Positions 8,497-17,065 of a stretch of 64,000 nucleotides of DNA are shown in pieces. Each line of letters begins with the position of its first letter. Position 1 is the first letter of the stretch. Source of the stretch: Streptomyces endocoffeicus. Lineage in GTDB: Bacteria > Actinomycetota > Actinomycetes > Streptomycetales > Streptomycetaceae. The DNA lies in contig NZ_JAERRG010000007.1 in assembly GCF_016741935.1 (NCBI RefSeq), positions 186,001 through 250,000 on the forward strand. Reading direction: 5' to 3'. The notes under the pieces were generated by a model that saw nothing but the letters and a program-made list of their open reading frames with translations, did no database searches and had not been told where the DNA came from. The position numbers and the translations under genes are program-made.

Positions 8497-9889
8497 CCAC
8501 CTGCACCTGGAGCCGCGCCCCGAACTCCCGCACCACCGGCTCGTCCCGGTACGGCTCCAGCCGCTGCTGGAAGTCGTCCAGATACTCCGCCCCCCGGTTG
8601 GACCGCAGCGTGCCCAGCAGATCCACCGCCTGGGTGCCCACATGGCACGCCTGCTCCACCTCGCGCTGCTGCACATGCGAGGTGGCCAGCAGCAGCAGTC
8701 CGATCGCCCGCCGCCGCACCCGCCCCTCCGGAAGCCCCTCCAGGGCCTCCTCGGCGCGCCGCCTGGCCTGCTCGGCCTGGCCCAGGTCGCGGTGACAGTG
8801 GGCCAGCTCATCGGCGAGATAGGCATGGTCGAAGTGGCGGATCCAGTTGGGTTCGTCGCCCGTGACGGAGCCCGAACCGCTGCCCACCGCCCGCTCCATG
8901 GCGTCCAGCGCCCGCCCGGCCGAGGACTGGCAGGCCCGCGCGTCCCCCATCAGGGCGTGGCCGCGCGCCTCGGCCGCCAGGAACATCGATTCGGCACGCG
9001 GCGGCACCTGGCCCCGCGCGCCCTCCTGCGCGGCCTTCGCCAGTTGGGCGATCTCCCGGGGATTGCCCAGCTGGGCGGCGAGATGGCTCATGCTGGCGGC
9101 GAGCACATAGCCGCCGTAGCCCCGGTCCCCGGCGGCCTGGGCGAGCCGCAGCGCCTGGATGTAGTAGCGCTGGGCGAGACCGGACTGACCGGTGTCGACC
9201 GCCATATAGCCGGCCAGCTCCGTCAACCGCGCGACGGCCGCGAACAGTTCGCGGCCGACCGCCTCGGTGTACGAGCCGGCCAGCAGCCCGGAGACCACGC
9301 TGTTCAGATAGTGGACGACGACGGGGCGCACATGGCCGCTGCCGTAGCGGTGGTCCAGGTCGACGAGCGCGTCCGTGGTGGCCCGCACCGCCGCGACGTC
9401 GGACCGCCCCACCCGGGCGCCCGCGGTGCGCGCCACCTGGGCGTCCGCACCGGTGATCAGCCAGTCGCGGCTGGGCTCGACCAGTGCGGAGGCGGCGACG
9501 GTCGAGCCGCTGAGGAAGTCACGGCGCCCCACATCGCTGCGCCACAACTCGCAGACCTGCTCTATCGCGCCGAGGACGGTGGGCGAGAACTGCAGACCGA
9601 CCCCTGAGGCGAGGTTCTTGCCGTTGGCCATGCCGATCTCGTCGATCGTGACCGTACGGCCCAGTTTGCGGCCGAGCGCCTCGGCGATGATGCCCGGCGC
9701 CCGGCCCCGTGGCTGCTGGCCACGCAGCCAACGGGCCACCGACGTCTTGTCGTACCGCAGATCGAGACCGTGCTCGGCGCCGCACATGTTGACCCTGCGC
9801 GCCAACCCGGCGTTGGAGCAGCCGGCTTCCTGGATGAGCGCCTGCAGCCGTTCGTTCGGCTGCCGCGCCACAAGCGGCCTAGCGGCCAT
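8492..9889 (-). CDS. XRE-type regulator with TPR-like C-terminal region
   Basis: A 465-residue protein. An N-terminal helix-turn-helix resembling Cro/C1 (NERLQALIQEAGCSNAGLARRVN then YDKTSVARWLRGQQPRG, residues about 12-60) is followed by a long helical array of about 300 residues with TPR-like pairs (GQSGLAQRYYIQALRLAQAAGD; LGQAEQARRRAEEALEGL). This layout is shared by Streptomyces developmental regulators of the NsdA/NsdB type, but I cannot name the orthologue. The ATG at 9889 follows GGGGG by seven bases. It is separated from the divergent Prim-Pol gene by 385 bp. Regulation of differentiation or antibiotic genes would be a reasonable inference, not an observation. Confidence 0.8.
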   Translation of the reverse strand: MAARPLVARQPNERLQALIQEAGCSNAGLARRVNMCGAEHGLDLRYDKTSVARWLRGQQPRGRAPGIIAEALGRKLGRTVTIDEIGMANGKNLASGVGLQFSPTVLGAIEQVCELWRSDVGRRDFLSGSTVAASALVEPSRDWLITGADAQVARTAGARVGRSDVAAVRATTDALVDLDHRYGSGHVRPVVVHYLNSVVSGLLAGSYTEAVGRELFAAVARLTELAGYMAVDTGQSGLAQRYYIQALRLAQAAGDRGYGGYVLAASMSHLAAQLGNPREIAQLAKAAQEGARGQVPPRAESMFLAAEARGHALMGDARACQSSAGRALDAMERAVGSGSGSVTGDEPNWIRHFDHAYLADELAHCHRDLGQAEQARRRAEEALEGLPEGRVRRRAIGLLLLATSHVQQREVEQACHVGTQAVDLLGTLRSNRGAEYLDDFQQRLEPYRDEPVVREFGARLQVQVA

Positions 9890-10274
9890 GGCATTACCCC
9901 CAGTGACTGCTTGCGTTCTCGGCGTATCCGTCCCTGTTGCTGAGTGATGCCCCGCAGATATCGCAGGTATACGGCGAATGCGGAACTTGCCCGTATTGAC
10001 CGCATAGACCGCATCGTTCGCGTACGGCGCCGATCCGAGTCCGGGACCGCCCTCCCCCTGGCGCTACGGCATGGCCGCCGGACACTCGCACGCCCGTCAC
10101 GCATGGTGGCTACCCGCTCACGCAGGCGCAACCCCATACGCGCCCCCGCCCGTGCACCCATGCGCCCCGCCATGCCGTCACCGCGCACCCCGGACCCCCG
10201 GCCGCACCGCCCGTGCGGGGGCCCGGCCGTAACCCTCGTTGACGGCGGAAGTTGTCCTGTGCGTGGAAGAGACC
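9890..10274. promoter_or_regulatory. Divergent intergenic region, XRE regulator / Prim-Pol
   Basis: 385 bp, relatively AT-rich near 9945-10030, with a GACCGCAT direct repeat near 9997-10013. It should hold both divergent promoters. A minus-strand reading frame here shows CxxC pairs but uses rare TCA and CTA codons and is not called. Confidence 0.4.
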
Positions 10275-10940
10275 ATGGACGTGACAGGACCAACGCGGTT
10301 CCCCGCGGGAACCTCGCAGATCCCTCAGCAGCGCGGGGAGCGGCTGCGCGACACGGCGGTGCGCTACGCCGAGGAGCGGCATTGGGACGTGCTCTCCGGC
10401 GCCTGGCTCGAGGCCGTGGACGGAGTGGAGCGCTGCTCCTGCGGAACCGCCGACTGCCCGGCCCCCGGCGCCCATCCGACCGGCCGGGACTGGGTGAACC
10501 AGGCCACCGGCAGCGCGGTCGTGATCCGCCGCATGTGGGCCAGGACGCCGCGCGCCGCCATCCTGCTGCCCACCGGCCGCACCTTCGACGCGCTCGACGT
10601 CCCGGAGTCCGCGGGCTGTCTGGCGCTCGCCCGCATGGAGCGCCGCCAGGTCGAACTGGGCCCGGTCACCTGCACCCCCGGGCGCCGGATGCTCTTCTTC
10701 GTCCTCCCCGGCGCCGCCGCCAAGGTCCCCGACCTGGTACGGAATCTGGGCTGGCCGCCGAACTCGATCGACCTGACCGCCCGCGGCGAGGGCGACTACG
10801 TGGTCGCGCCGCCGACCCGGGTGGGTGTGCGCGGCCCGATCCAGTGGGCCCGGCGGCCCACCGCCGCCAACCGCTGGCTGCCGGACGCGGAAGAGCTGGT
10901 GAGCGCCCTCGCCTACGCCTGCGGCCGCGAGCGCCGCTGA
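10275..10940 (+). CDS. Prim-Pol-domain protein (bifunctional primase/polymerase N-terminal type)
   Basis: A 221-residue protein with the N-terminal features of the archaeo-eukaryotic-like Prim-Pol family, as found at the N-terminus of plasmid and phage replication primases. The diagnostic segment is CSCGTADCPAPGAHPTGRDW (about residues 56-75), followed by IRRMWARTPRAAILLPTG and a C-terminal GEGDYVVAPPTR strand. It is stand-alone and lacks a helicase domain. The ATG at 10275 has GGAAGAG just upstream. Whether it synthesises nucleic acid is unknown; such stand-alone copies are common and chromosomal in Streptomyces, so this is not by itself a mobile-element sign. Confidence 0.8.
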   Translation: MDVTGPTRFPAGTSQIPQQRGERLRDTAVRYAEERHWDVLSGAWLEAVDGVERCSCGTADCPAPGAHPTGRDWVNQATGSAVVIRRMWARTPRAAILLPTGRTFDALDVPESAGCLALARMERRQVELGPVTCTPGRRMLFFVLPGAAAKVPDLVRNLGWPPNSIDLTARGEGDYVVAPPTRVGVRGPIQWARRPTAANRWLPDAEELVSALAYACGRERR

Positions 10941-11056
10941 CGCCCCGGAGCGCTCCCCGGGACGGCCCCTATCGTGGAGCGACGGCGGGGGCGTCGCGAC
11001 CGGCCCCCGCGTGATACGTCAGTGGGACACGTCCCACAGGAAAACGGGGTAAGCCG

Positions 11057-11872
11057 GTGCCGCAGGAGCAAGCAGCAGACAGCACGCAGCCACAGTCGTC
11101 CCGGGCCGCCGCCGTGCGGGTGAGCGGCCTGTGGAAGCGCTACGGGGAGCAGGTCGCGGTCGCCGGGATCGATCTCGAGCTGCCCGCCGGGCAGTTCATC
11201 GGACTCGTCGGACCCAACGGCGCCGGTAAGACCACCACGCTTTCGATGATCACCGGCCTGCTGCGCCCCGACAAGGGGACCGTGGAGATCGGCGGTCATG
11301 ACGTCTGGCGGGACCCGGTCGAGGTCAAGGCGCGGATCGGGGTGCTGCCCGAGGGGCTGCGGATGTTCGAGCGGCTCTCCGGCCGGGAGCTGCTCACCTA
11401 CACCGGGCGGCTGCGCGGGCTGCCCGGCGCGGAGGTCGACCGGCGCGCCACCCAGCTGCTGGACGTCCTCGATCTCGCGGTCTCCCAGAGCAAGCTGGTC
11501 ATCGACTACTCCACCGGTATGCGGAAGAAGATCGGACTGGCCGCCGCGCTGCTCCACAACCCCGAAGTCCTCTTCCTCGACGAGCCCTTCGAGGGCGTCG
11601 ACCCGGTCTCCGCCCAGACCATCCGCGGCGTCCTGGAGCGCTACACCGGCTCCGGCGCGACCGTCGTCTTCTCCAGCCATGTCATGGAGCTGGTGGAGTC
11701 GCTGTGCGACTGGGTGGCGGTGATCGCGAGCGGACGGATCCGGGCCCATGGCCCGCTGGCCGAGGTGCGGGGCGACGCGCCGTCCTTGCAGGACGCCTTC
11801 CTGGAACTGGTCGGCGCCAACCGGCGCGAGGCGGGCCAGAGCCTCGACTGGCTGGGCGGCGGCGCCCGATGA
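11057..11872 (+). CDS. ABC exporter ATP-binding protein
   Basis: A 271-residue ABC ATPase. Walker A is GPNGAGKTT, the signature is degenerate (YSTGMRKK instead of LSGGQ, usual in ABC-2 export ATPases), Walker B is LFLDEPFEGVDP and the H-loop is VVFSSHVMELV. A variable leader (residues 1-17) precedes the domain. The GTG start lies 116 bases after the Prim-Pol gene. The stop overlaps the permease ATG by four bases, so the two form an export pair. The substrate is unknown. Confidence 0.92.
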   Translation: MPQEQAADSTQPQSSRAAAVRVSGLWKRYGEQVAVAGIDLELPAGQFIGLVGPNGAGKTTTLSMITGLLRPDKGTVEIGGHDVWRDPVEVKARIGVLPEGLRMFERLSGRELLTYTGRLRGLPGAEVDRRATQLLDVLDLAVSQSKLVIDYSTGMRKKIGLAAALLHNPEVLFLDEPFEGVDPVSAQTIRGVLERYTGSGATVVFSSHVMELVESLCDWVAVIASGRIRAHGPLAEVRGDAPSLQDAFLELVGANRREAGQSLDWLGGGAR

Positions 11873-13554
11873 CGCTCACCGACCCGCTCGACGCCAAGGG
11901 CCCGCTCGGCACCGCGGCTCCCGTACCGCCCGCGGTCCCCACCGGCTCCCCCACCCCCGTCTTCGTCTCGCTGAAGGTGGCGCTGCTGCGCAACGGGCTG
12001 CGCCAGTCCGGCGGCCGGCGGGCCGCGTACCTCACCTCGCTGGTGATGGCCATGCTGTTCGCCGTGTTGCAGCTGCTCGGCCTCGTGCTGCTGCGCGGTA
12101 CGAACCACGTCGACGCGCTGGTCACGCTGCTGACGGCGGTGCTCGCGCTCGGCTGGGCGGTGATGCCGCTGTTCTTCCCCGGCGGCGACGAGACCCTCGA
12201 CCCGACCCGGCTGGTGATGCTGCCGCTGCGGCCGCGCTCGCTGATCACCGCCCTGCTGGTGTCCTCGCTGATCGGCATCGGCCCGCTGTTCACCCTGACC
12301 CTGGTGGCCGGTTCGGCGATCGCCGTCGCCCACGGAGCGGCCGCCGCGGCGGCGGGGGTCCTGGCCGTGGTGCTGACGGTGCTGGTGTGCGTGGCGCTGG
12401 CCCGCACCGTCGCCACGGCCAACACCCGCCTCCTCACCAGCCGTAAGGGTCGCGATATGGCGGTGCTCAGCGGTCTGTTCGTGGCGATCGGCGCGCAGTT
12501 CGTGAACCTCGGGGCCCAGCAGCTCGGCGGCAAGAACGGCCTGTCCGCGCTGGAACCGGCGTCCGCGGTGCTGCGCTGGGTGCCGCCCGCGGCGGCGGTG
12601 GACGCCGTCCAGGGCGTGAGCGACGGCGCCTACGGGGTCGCCGCGGCCCAGTTCGCTATCACCGTCGCGGCGTTGGCGCTGCTGATGTGGTGGTGGCGCT
12701 CCACCCTCACCCATCTGATGACCACCCCGGACTCCTCCACGATCCAGGCGGCGGCACCGCGCGAGCGGCGGTCCTCCGGCGCGGCCGGCGCCCCGGACGC
12801 CTCGGGCCCGTTCGCCCGGCTGCTGCCCTCCGGCCGCACCGGCACGGTGCTGCTGCGCACGCTGCGCTATGCCGTACGGGACCCGAAGACCAAGTCGGCA
12901 TGGGTCACCTCGCTGGGCGTCGGCCTGCTGCTGCCCTTCATCACCGCGGCCCAGGGCAACGGCTCGATCTACTGGGCCTGCTGGGCGTCGGGGATGCTCG
13001 GCATGCTGATGTACAACCAGTTCGGCCAGGACACCTCCGCCTTCTGGATGGTCGCGCAGACGATCTCCTCGACCCGTGACGCCTATCTGGAGCTGCGGGG
13101 CCGTGCGCTGGCGCTGCTCCTGGTCGCGGTGCCCTACGTGGCGGTGGCGGTGCTCGGCTGCGCCGCCTTCCTCGAGAACTGGTCGGCCGCCCCCGAGGCG
13201 CTCGGGATCGCCCTGGCGCTGCTCGGCTCGATGCTGGCGACCGGCGCCCTGACCTCGGTGCTGGCCCCGTACTCCATTCCGCAGGACAGCGGCTTCAAGA
13301 ACGTCGTCCCGGCGCAGGCGGGGATCGCCTGGATCAGCATCCTCGGCGGAATGATCCTGGGTTCCGTGCTGTGCGCGCCGGTGCTGGGCCTGACGATCTG
13401 GCTGCATGTCTCCGGGACGCACGGCTTGCTGTGGGTGGTGTTCCCGCTGGGCGCGGTGTACGGCGCGGCGATCGCGGAGACCGGCCTGCGGGTGGCGGCG
13501 CCGCGGGTCGCGGCACGGCTGCCGGAGATCCTGGCCGCGGTCAGCAAGGGGTGA
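11869..13554 (+). CDS. ABC exporter permease
   Basis: A 561-residue membrane protein with about ten to twelve hydrophobic segments, for example VTLLTAVLALGWAVMPLFF and AAAAAAGVLAVVLTVLVCVALA. It starts at the ATG that overlaps the ATPase stop (ATGA). It is the membrane partner of that ATPase. A hydrophilic loop around residues 285-320 (PRERRSSGAAGAPDASG) divides two halves, so the fold could be a fused two-half ABC-2 permease. No drug-resistance or bacteriocin gene is adjacent to suggest a substrate. Confidence 0.88.
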   Translation: MTLTDPLDAKGPLGTAAPVPPAVPTGSPTPVFVSLKVALLRNGLRQSGGRRAAYLTSLVMAMLFAVLQLLGLVLLRGTNHVDALVTLLTAVLALGWAVMPLFFPGGDETLDPTRLVMLPLRPRSLITALLVSSLIGIGPLFTLTLVAGSAIAVAHGAAAAAAGVLAVVLTVLVCVALARTVATANTRLLTSRKGRDMAVLSGLFVAIGAQFVNLGAQQLGGKNGLSALEPASAVLRWVPPAAAVDAVQGVSDGAYGVAAAQFAITVAALALLMWWWRSTLTHLMTTPDSSTIQAAAPRERRSSGAAGAPDASGPFARLLPSGRTGTVLLRTLRYAVRDPKTKSAWVTSLGVGLLLPFITAAQGNGSIYWACWASGMLGMLMYNQFGQDTSAFWMVAQTISSTRDAYLELRGRALALLLVAVPYVAVAVLGCAAFLENWSAAPEALGIALALLGSMLATGALTSVLAPYSIPQDSGFKNVVPAQAGIAWISILGGMILGSVLCAPVLGLTIWLHVSGTHGLLWVVFPLGAVYGAAIAETGLRVAAPRVAARLPEILAAVSKG

Positions 13555-13581
13555 CGACGCGGGTACGGGACTGGCACGGGC

Positions 13582-13613
13582 GGCGGGGCCGGGGGCGAAC
13601 CCCCGGCCCCGCC
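13582..13613 (+). terminator. Perfect 14-bp stem with CGAA tetraloop
   Basis: GGCGGGGCCGGGGG (13582-13595) pairs perfectly with CCCCCGGCCCCGCC (13600-13613) across a CGAA loop, 28 bases after the permease stop. It probably ends the ABC operon and may also act on the convergent gene at 13664. Confidence 0.8.
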
Positions 13614-13663
13614 GCGCGCCGTCGTACGAAGCCGCCGCGCACCCAACTGCCGTAACGTTCCGG

Positions 13664-14008
13664 CTAGTCGAGATACTTGCTGTAGACCCAGCCTCTGGTC
13701 CCGGGATGAATTCCGGTCGTTGTCCGCTTGAGAATCTTTCCGTACGACCAGCTGTTCTCAAAGCCCCGGGTGCGGCAGAAGTACCGGAAGGAATCCCCTC
13801 GGTAAAGCGTCCCTATAGCGCGGTACCGCTTTCCCGGTCCGGTGCGGAATCTCGCACCACTGGTCGAGACCTTGAAATTGACATCCGGAGAATTGAACTG
13901 ACACGCCGATGACCCCACCGCCGACGCCGTTGGCGCCAGGGCGATGGAACCGCCCAGCATCAGCGCCGTCGAGAGCACGACCATCGAGGCTTTACGTTTG
14001 ATCTTCAC
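13664..14008 (-). CDS. Small secreted SH3-like protein
   Basis: A 114-residue exported protein. A signal peptide (VKIKRKASMVVLSTALMLGG, cleavage after ASA near residue 30) precedes a mature domain with the bacterial-SH3 pattern: VSTSGARFRTGPGKRYRAIG, then LYRGDSFRYFC and GWVYSKYLD. Three cysteines are present. The GTG at 14008 is chosen because a GGGGGG run lies nearby; an ATG at 14023 is possible. Its codons (AGA, ATA, AAT, CAT, TCT) and base composition are clearly less GC-biased than its neighbours, which suggests recent acquisition. A role at the cell wall is inferred from the fold only. Confidence 0.78.
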   Translation of the reverse strand: MKIKRKASMVVLSTALMLGGSIALAPTASAVGSSACQFNSPDVNFKVSTSGARFRTGPGKRYRAIGTLYRGDSFRYFCRTRGFENSWSYGKILKRTTTGIHPGTRGWVYSKYLD

Positions 14009-14161
14009 GCGACCACCCCCCATGATCAGTTAATTCATTGCGCGCCAAGGAGCGTAGCACCCGTCAATCCGGAAGCTGAGGACCCGGTAAAACCCCGACG
14101 CCCCCTCGGCGAGTCGCCGATGGAGCGGTGTGGCTGACAAGTTGAAAGCCGTAGGGAATTG

Positions 14162-15349
14162 TCAGCCGAGCGCCTCCGGGGTGAGCCCCGCTCCATCGGT
14201 ATGGCCCGACAGCGCCAGCGTCAGCTCGAACTCGGCCAGCAGCGCGCGGATCACATGCTCCACCCCCGACTGCCCGTCCAGCCCGAGCCCATAGGCGTAC
14301 GGCCGCCCCAGCAGCACCGCGCGGGCGCCGAGGGCGAGCGCCTTGAACACATCGTCACCGGTGCGCACTCCGCTGTCGAACAGCACCGCCAGCCGGTCGC
14401 CGACCGCCTCCACCACCCCCGGCAGCGCGTCGGCCGCCCCGATCGAGCCGCCCACCTGGCGGCCGCCGTGGTTGGACACGACGACGCCGTCCATCCCCGC
14501 GTCCGCCGCGCGCCGGGCGTCGTCGGGGTGCAGCACGCCCTTCAGCACGATCGGGCCGTCCCAGTGTTCGCGCAGGAACGCCAGGTCCTCCCAGGTCTTC
14601 CCGGGATCGCCGAACAGCTGCACGAAGTGCAGCACCGCGGCGTCAAGGTCCTCGTGGACCGGCTTGGCGAGTCCGGCCTGGAACGCCGGATCGGTGAAGT
14701 AGTTGGCGGTGCCGACACCGTGCAGGAACGGCAGATACGCCTGGTCGAGATCGCGCGGCCGCCAGGCCAGCAGCGGAGTGTCGAGGGTGACCACCAGGGC
14801 CGTGAATCCACCGGACTTGGCCCGGCTCAGAAAGCTCCTGGTGACCTCGCGGTCCTTGCCCCAGTAGAGCTGGAACCACCGCTCGCCGTCCCCCATCGCC
14901 TCCGCCACCCGCTCCATGGGCGTACTGGACGCGGACGAGAGGATGAACGGCACGCCCTGCGCCGCGGCGGCCCGCGCCGCCGCGCACTCGGCGTCCGGGT
15001 GCATGATCGACAGCACGCCGATCGGCGCGAGCGCGAGCGGCGCGGGCAGCCGGGTGCCGAACAGCTCGACCGACAGATTCCGCCGCCGTACGTCACGGAG
15101 CATCCGGGGCACGATCCGATGCCGGTCCAGCGCCGCCCGGTTGGCCCGCTCGGTGCTGCCGCTGCCCGCACTGCCCGCCACATAGCCCACCGGCCCCGGC
15201 CCCAGCCGCGCCTCGGCCAGCTCCTCGAGCCGGGTGAGATCGGCGGGAAGCCGGGGAACGGCGCCGGTCATCCCGTTCAGATAGATCTCGTACTGAAATG
15301 CCGCCCAGTCCTTGCCGGGTTCCGGTTCCGTGATGTCGCCACCGATCAT
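14162..15349 (-). CDS. FMN-dependent alpha-hydroxy-acid oxidase family (lactate 2-monooxygenase-like)
   Basis: A 395-residue enzyme of the glycolate/lactate oxidase family. The active-site signature SNHGGRQ (catalytic His as base) is present, preceded by the substrate/FMN residues in PIVLKGVLHPDDARRA and followed by FDSGVRTGDDVFKALALGA and VLLGRPYAYG. The long N-terminus (DWAAFQYEIYLNG) and total length fit lactate 2-monooxygenase-like members rather than short glycolate oxidases. It oxidises an L-2-hydroxy acid with FMN in the cytoplasm. A GAAGGGA ribosome site sits six bases before the ATG. Substrate is not determined. Confidence 0.88.
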   Translation of the reverse strand: MIGGDITEPEPGKDWAAFQYEIYLNGMTGAVPRLPADLTRLEELAEARLGPGPVGYVAGSAGSGSTERANRAALDRHRIVPRMLRDVRRRNLSVELFGTRLPAPLALAPIGVLSIMHPDAECAAARAAAAQGVPFILSSASSTPMERVAEAMGDGERWFQLYWGKDREVTRSFLSRAKSGGFTALVVTLDTPLLAWRPRDLDQAYLPFLHGVGTANYFTDPAFQAGLAKPVHEDLDAAVLHFVQLFGDPGKTWEDLAFLREHWDGPIVLKGVLHPDDARRAADAGMDGVVVSNHGGRQVGGSIGAADALPGVVEAVGDRLAVLFDSGVRTGDDVFKALALGARAVLLGRPYAYGLGLDGQSGVEHVIRALLAEFELTLALSGHTDGAGLTPEALG

Positions 15350-15493
15350 GTGCTTCCCTTCACCTGTCCATCACTGGTCAATTTCCCATTGCTGTAAGGG
15401 AGTAGAGGACTCGTAGGATCGACGAACCGTCGATCGCGTTCAAGGGATCACACCCGAACGCGATGAGGCCACGTTCCCGCATTGGAGTTCCAC

Positions 15494-16126
15494 TTGCCGT
15501 TGACCAAGACAACGTGGCTGCGTACCGGCGCGCCCGTTGCCGTACTGGCTCTCGCCCTGACCGCGTGCGGACCATTCGGCGAAAAGGGCGATACATCCGA
15601 GAACGCACGGCACACTTCCCCCTCGGGTGTCACCGATGGTCGCCAGAGCGGTACGCAGAAGGTCGGTATGCGGTCGGAAGGTGAGCCGCCGCTCCAGCCG
15701 GGCCAGACCGGTACGCGTGCGTTCAAGGAGGACACCGGGGTCGAGCCCACCTACCGGATCACGGCACAGAAGGTCGACATCGGCACGGCGGCCGAGGCGA
15801 AGGCGCTGGTGTCGAACCCGGCGGACGCCGAGGGCAAGGTGCCCGCGGTGGCCTATGTGAAGTACACCCATGTGCGCGGGGCCACCGTGAAGGAGTATCC
15901 GCGGGTCGGGGACTACGCGGAGGTGTACGCGGACGGGCGGCGCGGAGCGAAGGTCACCGGCACCGCCGGACGGCCCGAGGGATGCGCGGACTCGGATGAG
16001 ATCAAGAACTGGAGGAGCGGGCAGAGCTATCTGCTCTGCAACACCTTCCTGATTCCCGCGCGGGCGAGGTCGGTCGAGGTCATGTGGACGGAGATCGGCG
16101 GCGAGCCCTTCGTCTGGACGTTCTGA
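15494..16126 (+). CDS. Putative lipoprotein of unknown function
   Basis: A 210-residue protein with a lipoprotein signal (TGAPVAVLALALTAC, lipobox ALTAC). The mature part begins with a Ser/Thr-rich linker and then a compact beta-rich domain (YRITAQKVDIGTAAEAKALV, AYVKYTHVRGA). Two later cysteines (GCADSD and LLCNTF) could form a disulfide. The start is decided by the ribosome site: GGAG at 15484-15487 is six bases before the TTG at 15494, while a TTG at 15482 would place the site inside the coding region. Function is unknown. Its stop lies in a 14-bp tandem triplication. Confidence 0.78.
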   Translation: MPLTKTTWLRTGAPVAVLALALTACGPFGEKGDTSENARHTSPSGVTDGRQSGTQKVGMRSEGEPPLQPGQTGTRAFKEDTGVEPTYRITAQKVDIGTAAEAKALVSNPADAEGKVPAVAYVKYTHVRGATVKEYPRVGDYAEVYADGRRGAKVTGTAGRPEGCADSDEIKNWRSGQSYLLCNTFLIPARARSVEVMWTEIGGEPFVWTF

Positions 16127-16158
16127 ACGGGACGTCCTGAACGGGACGTTCTGAACCG
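16117..16158. repeat. 14-bp unit x3 spanning the lipoprotein stop
   Basis: GACGTTCTGAACGG (16117-16130) includes stop TGA 16124-16126 and is followed by GACGTCCTGAACGG (16131-16144) and a third near-copy (16145-16158). The period of 14 puts the extra TGAs in other frames. Confidence 0.92.
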
Positions 16159-16195
16159 GGCGCCGCATCATCGGGGTTGGGCCCCCGCGGTGCCG

Positions 16196-17065
16196 TTAGA
16201 CGGGCAGGACCGAGGCCAGGAAGGGTTCCACGGCGCGGCGCCAGCCGTCCGGCTGGTCGTAGTGGACGAGATGGCCCGCGTCCACGACCTCCGCATACTG
16301 CCCGCGGGGCAGCACCCGGACCATCTCCTGCGCCTCCGCGCGGCCCAGCTCACCGTCCAGCCCGCGCACGACCAGAGTGGGGCACTCGACCAGCGCGAGC
16401 TCCTCCCAATGGGCGTCATTGACCCAGGTGTCACGGACCTTCAGCATCTGGCGGCAGGAGAACGCCGGGCGCCAGCCGTCCGAGCGCTCGGCCATGACCT
16501 CGGCGAAGAAGTCACCCCGGGGCGGATTCGGGCGCTCCAGCGTCGGATCGTCCTCACCGAACCACTTGCGCACATCGGCGAGCGTCGCGAACGGCACCGG
16601 CCAGGAGCGGAACCACTCGGCCCACTCGCGCTGCGAGGCGGCGCCGAGGGCCGAGGCCCGCATATCGCAGATGACCAGCGCCCGGACCAGATCGGGGCGG
16701 CGGGCGGCCAGCTGCCAGGCGGTGAGGGCGCCCATGGCATGGCCGATCAGGGTGACAGGGGCGAGGCCGAGCTGCTCCACGGCCGCCTCGGCGTCGTCCA
16801 CATAGCTGGAGCGGCCGAACGGCCCCTCGGCCGGCTTCTGGCTGCGGCCATGGCCGCGCTGGTCGAGGGCGACGGCCCGATAGCGGGTGGAGAGCCAGCG
16901 GGCCGTCTCCGCCCAGTGGGCGGCCCGGCCCAGCAGCCCATGGAGCAACAGCACTCCGGGGCCCCGCGCCCCCTCGCGGCCAGCGCCTGCCTTGGGCGGA
17001 TCGGTGAACTCCCAGGCGGCGAGCCGCACGCCGCCGGCCCCGCTCACTTCGATACGTCGCACCAT
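16196..17065 (-). CDS. Alpha/beta-hydrolase fold protein lacking the nucleophilic serine
   Basis: A 289-residue alpha/beta hydrolase. The oxyanion-hole segment LLLHGLLGRAAHW, the strand YRAVALDQRGHGRS, the acid-bearing VVRGLDGELG and the catalytic histidine in DAGHLVHYDQP are all present. The nucleophile elbow, however, reads GHAMG where the family has GHSMG; the codon is GCC. Classical esterase or lactonase activity is therefore unlikely unless the chemistry is nucleophile-independent. The ATG at 17065 is chosen because GGAGG lies about eleven bases upstream; a GTG at 17077 would add four residues. Substrate unknown. Confidence 0.82.
   Translation of the reverse strand: MVRRIEVSGAGGVRLAAWEFTDPPKAGAGREGARGPGVLLLHGLLGRAAHWAETARWLSTRYRAVALDQRGHGRSQKPAEGPFGRSSYVDDAEAAVEQLGLAPVTLIGHAMGALTAWQLAARRPDLVRALVICDMRASALGAASQREWAEWFRSWPVPFATLADVRKWFGEDDPTLERPNPPRGDFFAEVMAERSDGWRPAFSCRQMLKVRDTWVNDAHWEELALVECPTLVVRGLDGELGRAEAQEMVRVLPRGQYAEVVDAGHLVHYDQPDGWRRAVEPFLASVLPV

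Noticed and set aside
9894..10100. A 68-residue minus-strand frame with CxxC pairs resembling a zinc ribbon
   Set aside because: It uses rare TCA and CTA codons, has no ribosome site, overlaps the ribosome site of the XRE gene and lies in a promoter region.
10275..10940. Prim-Pol gene as a sign of a plasmid or phage
   Set aside because: No integrase, replication, transfer or att repeats nearby; stand-alone copies are common in Streptomyces chromosomes.
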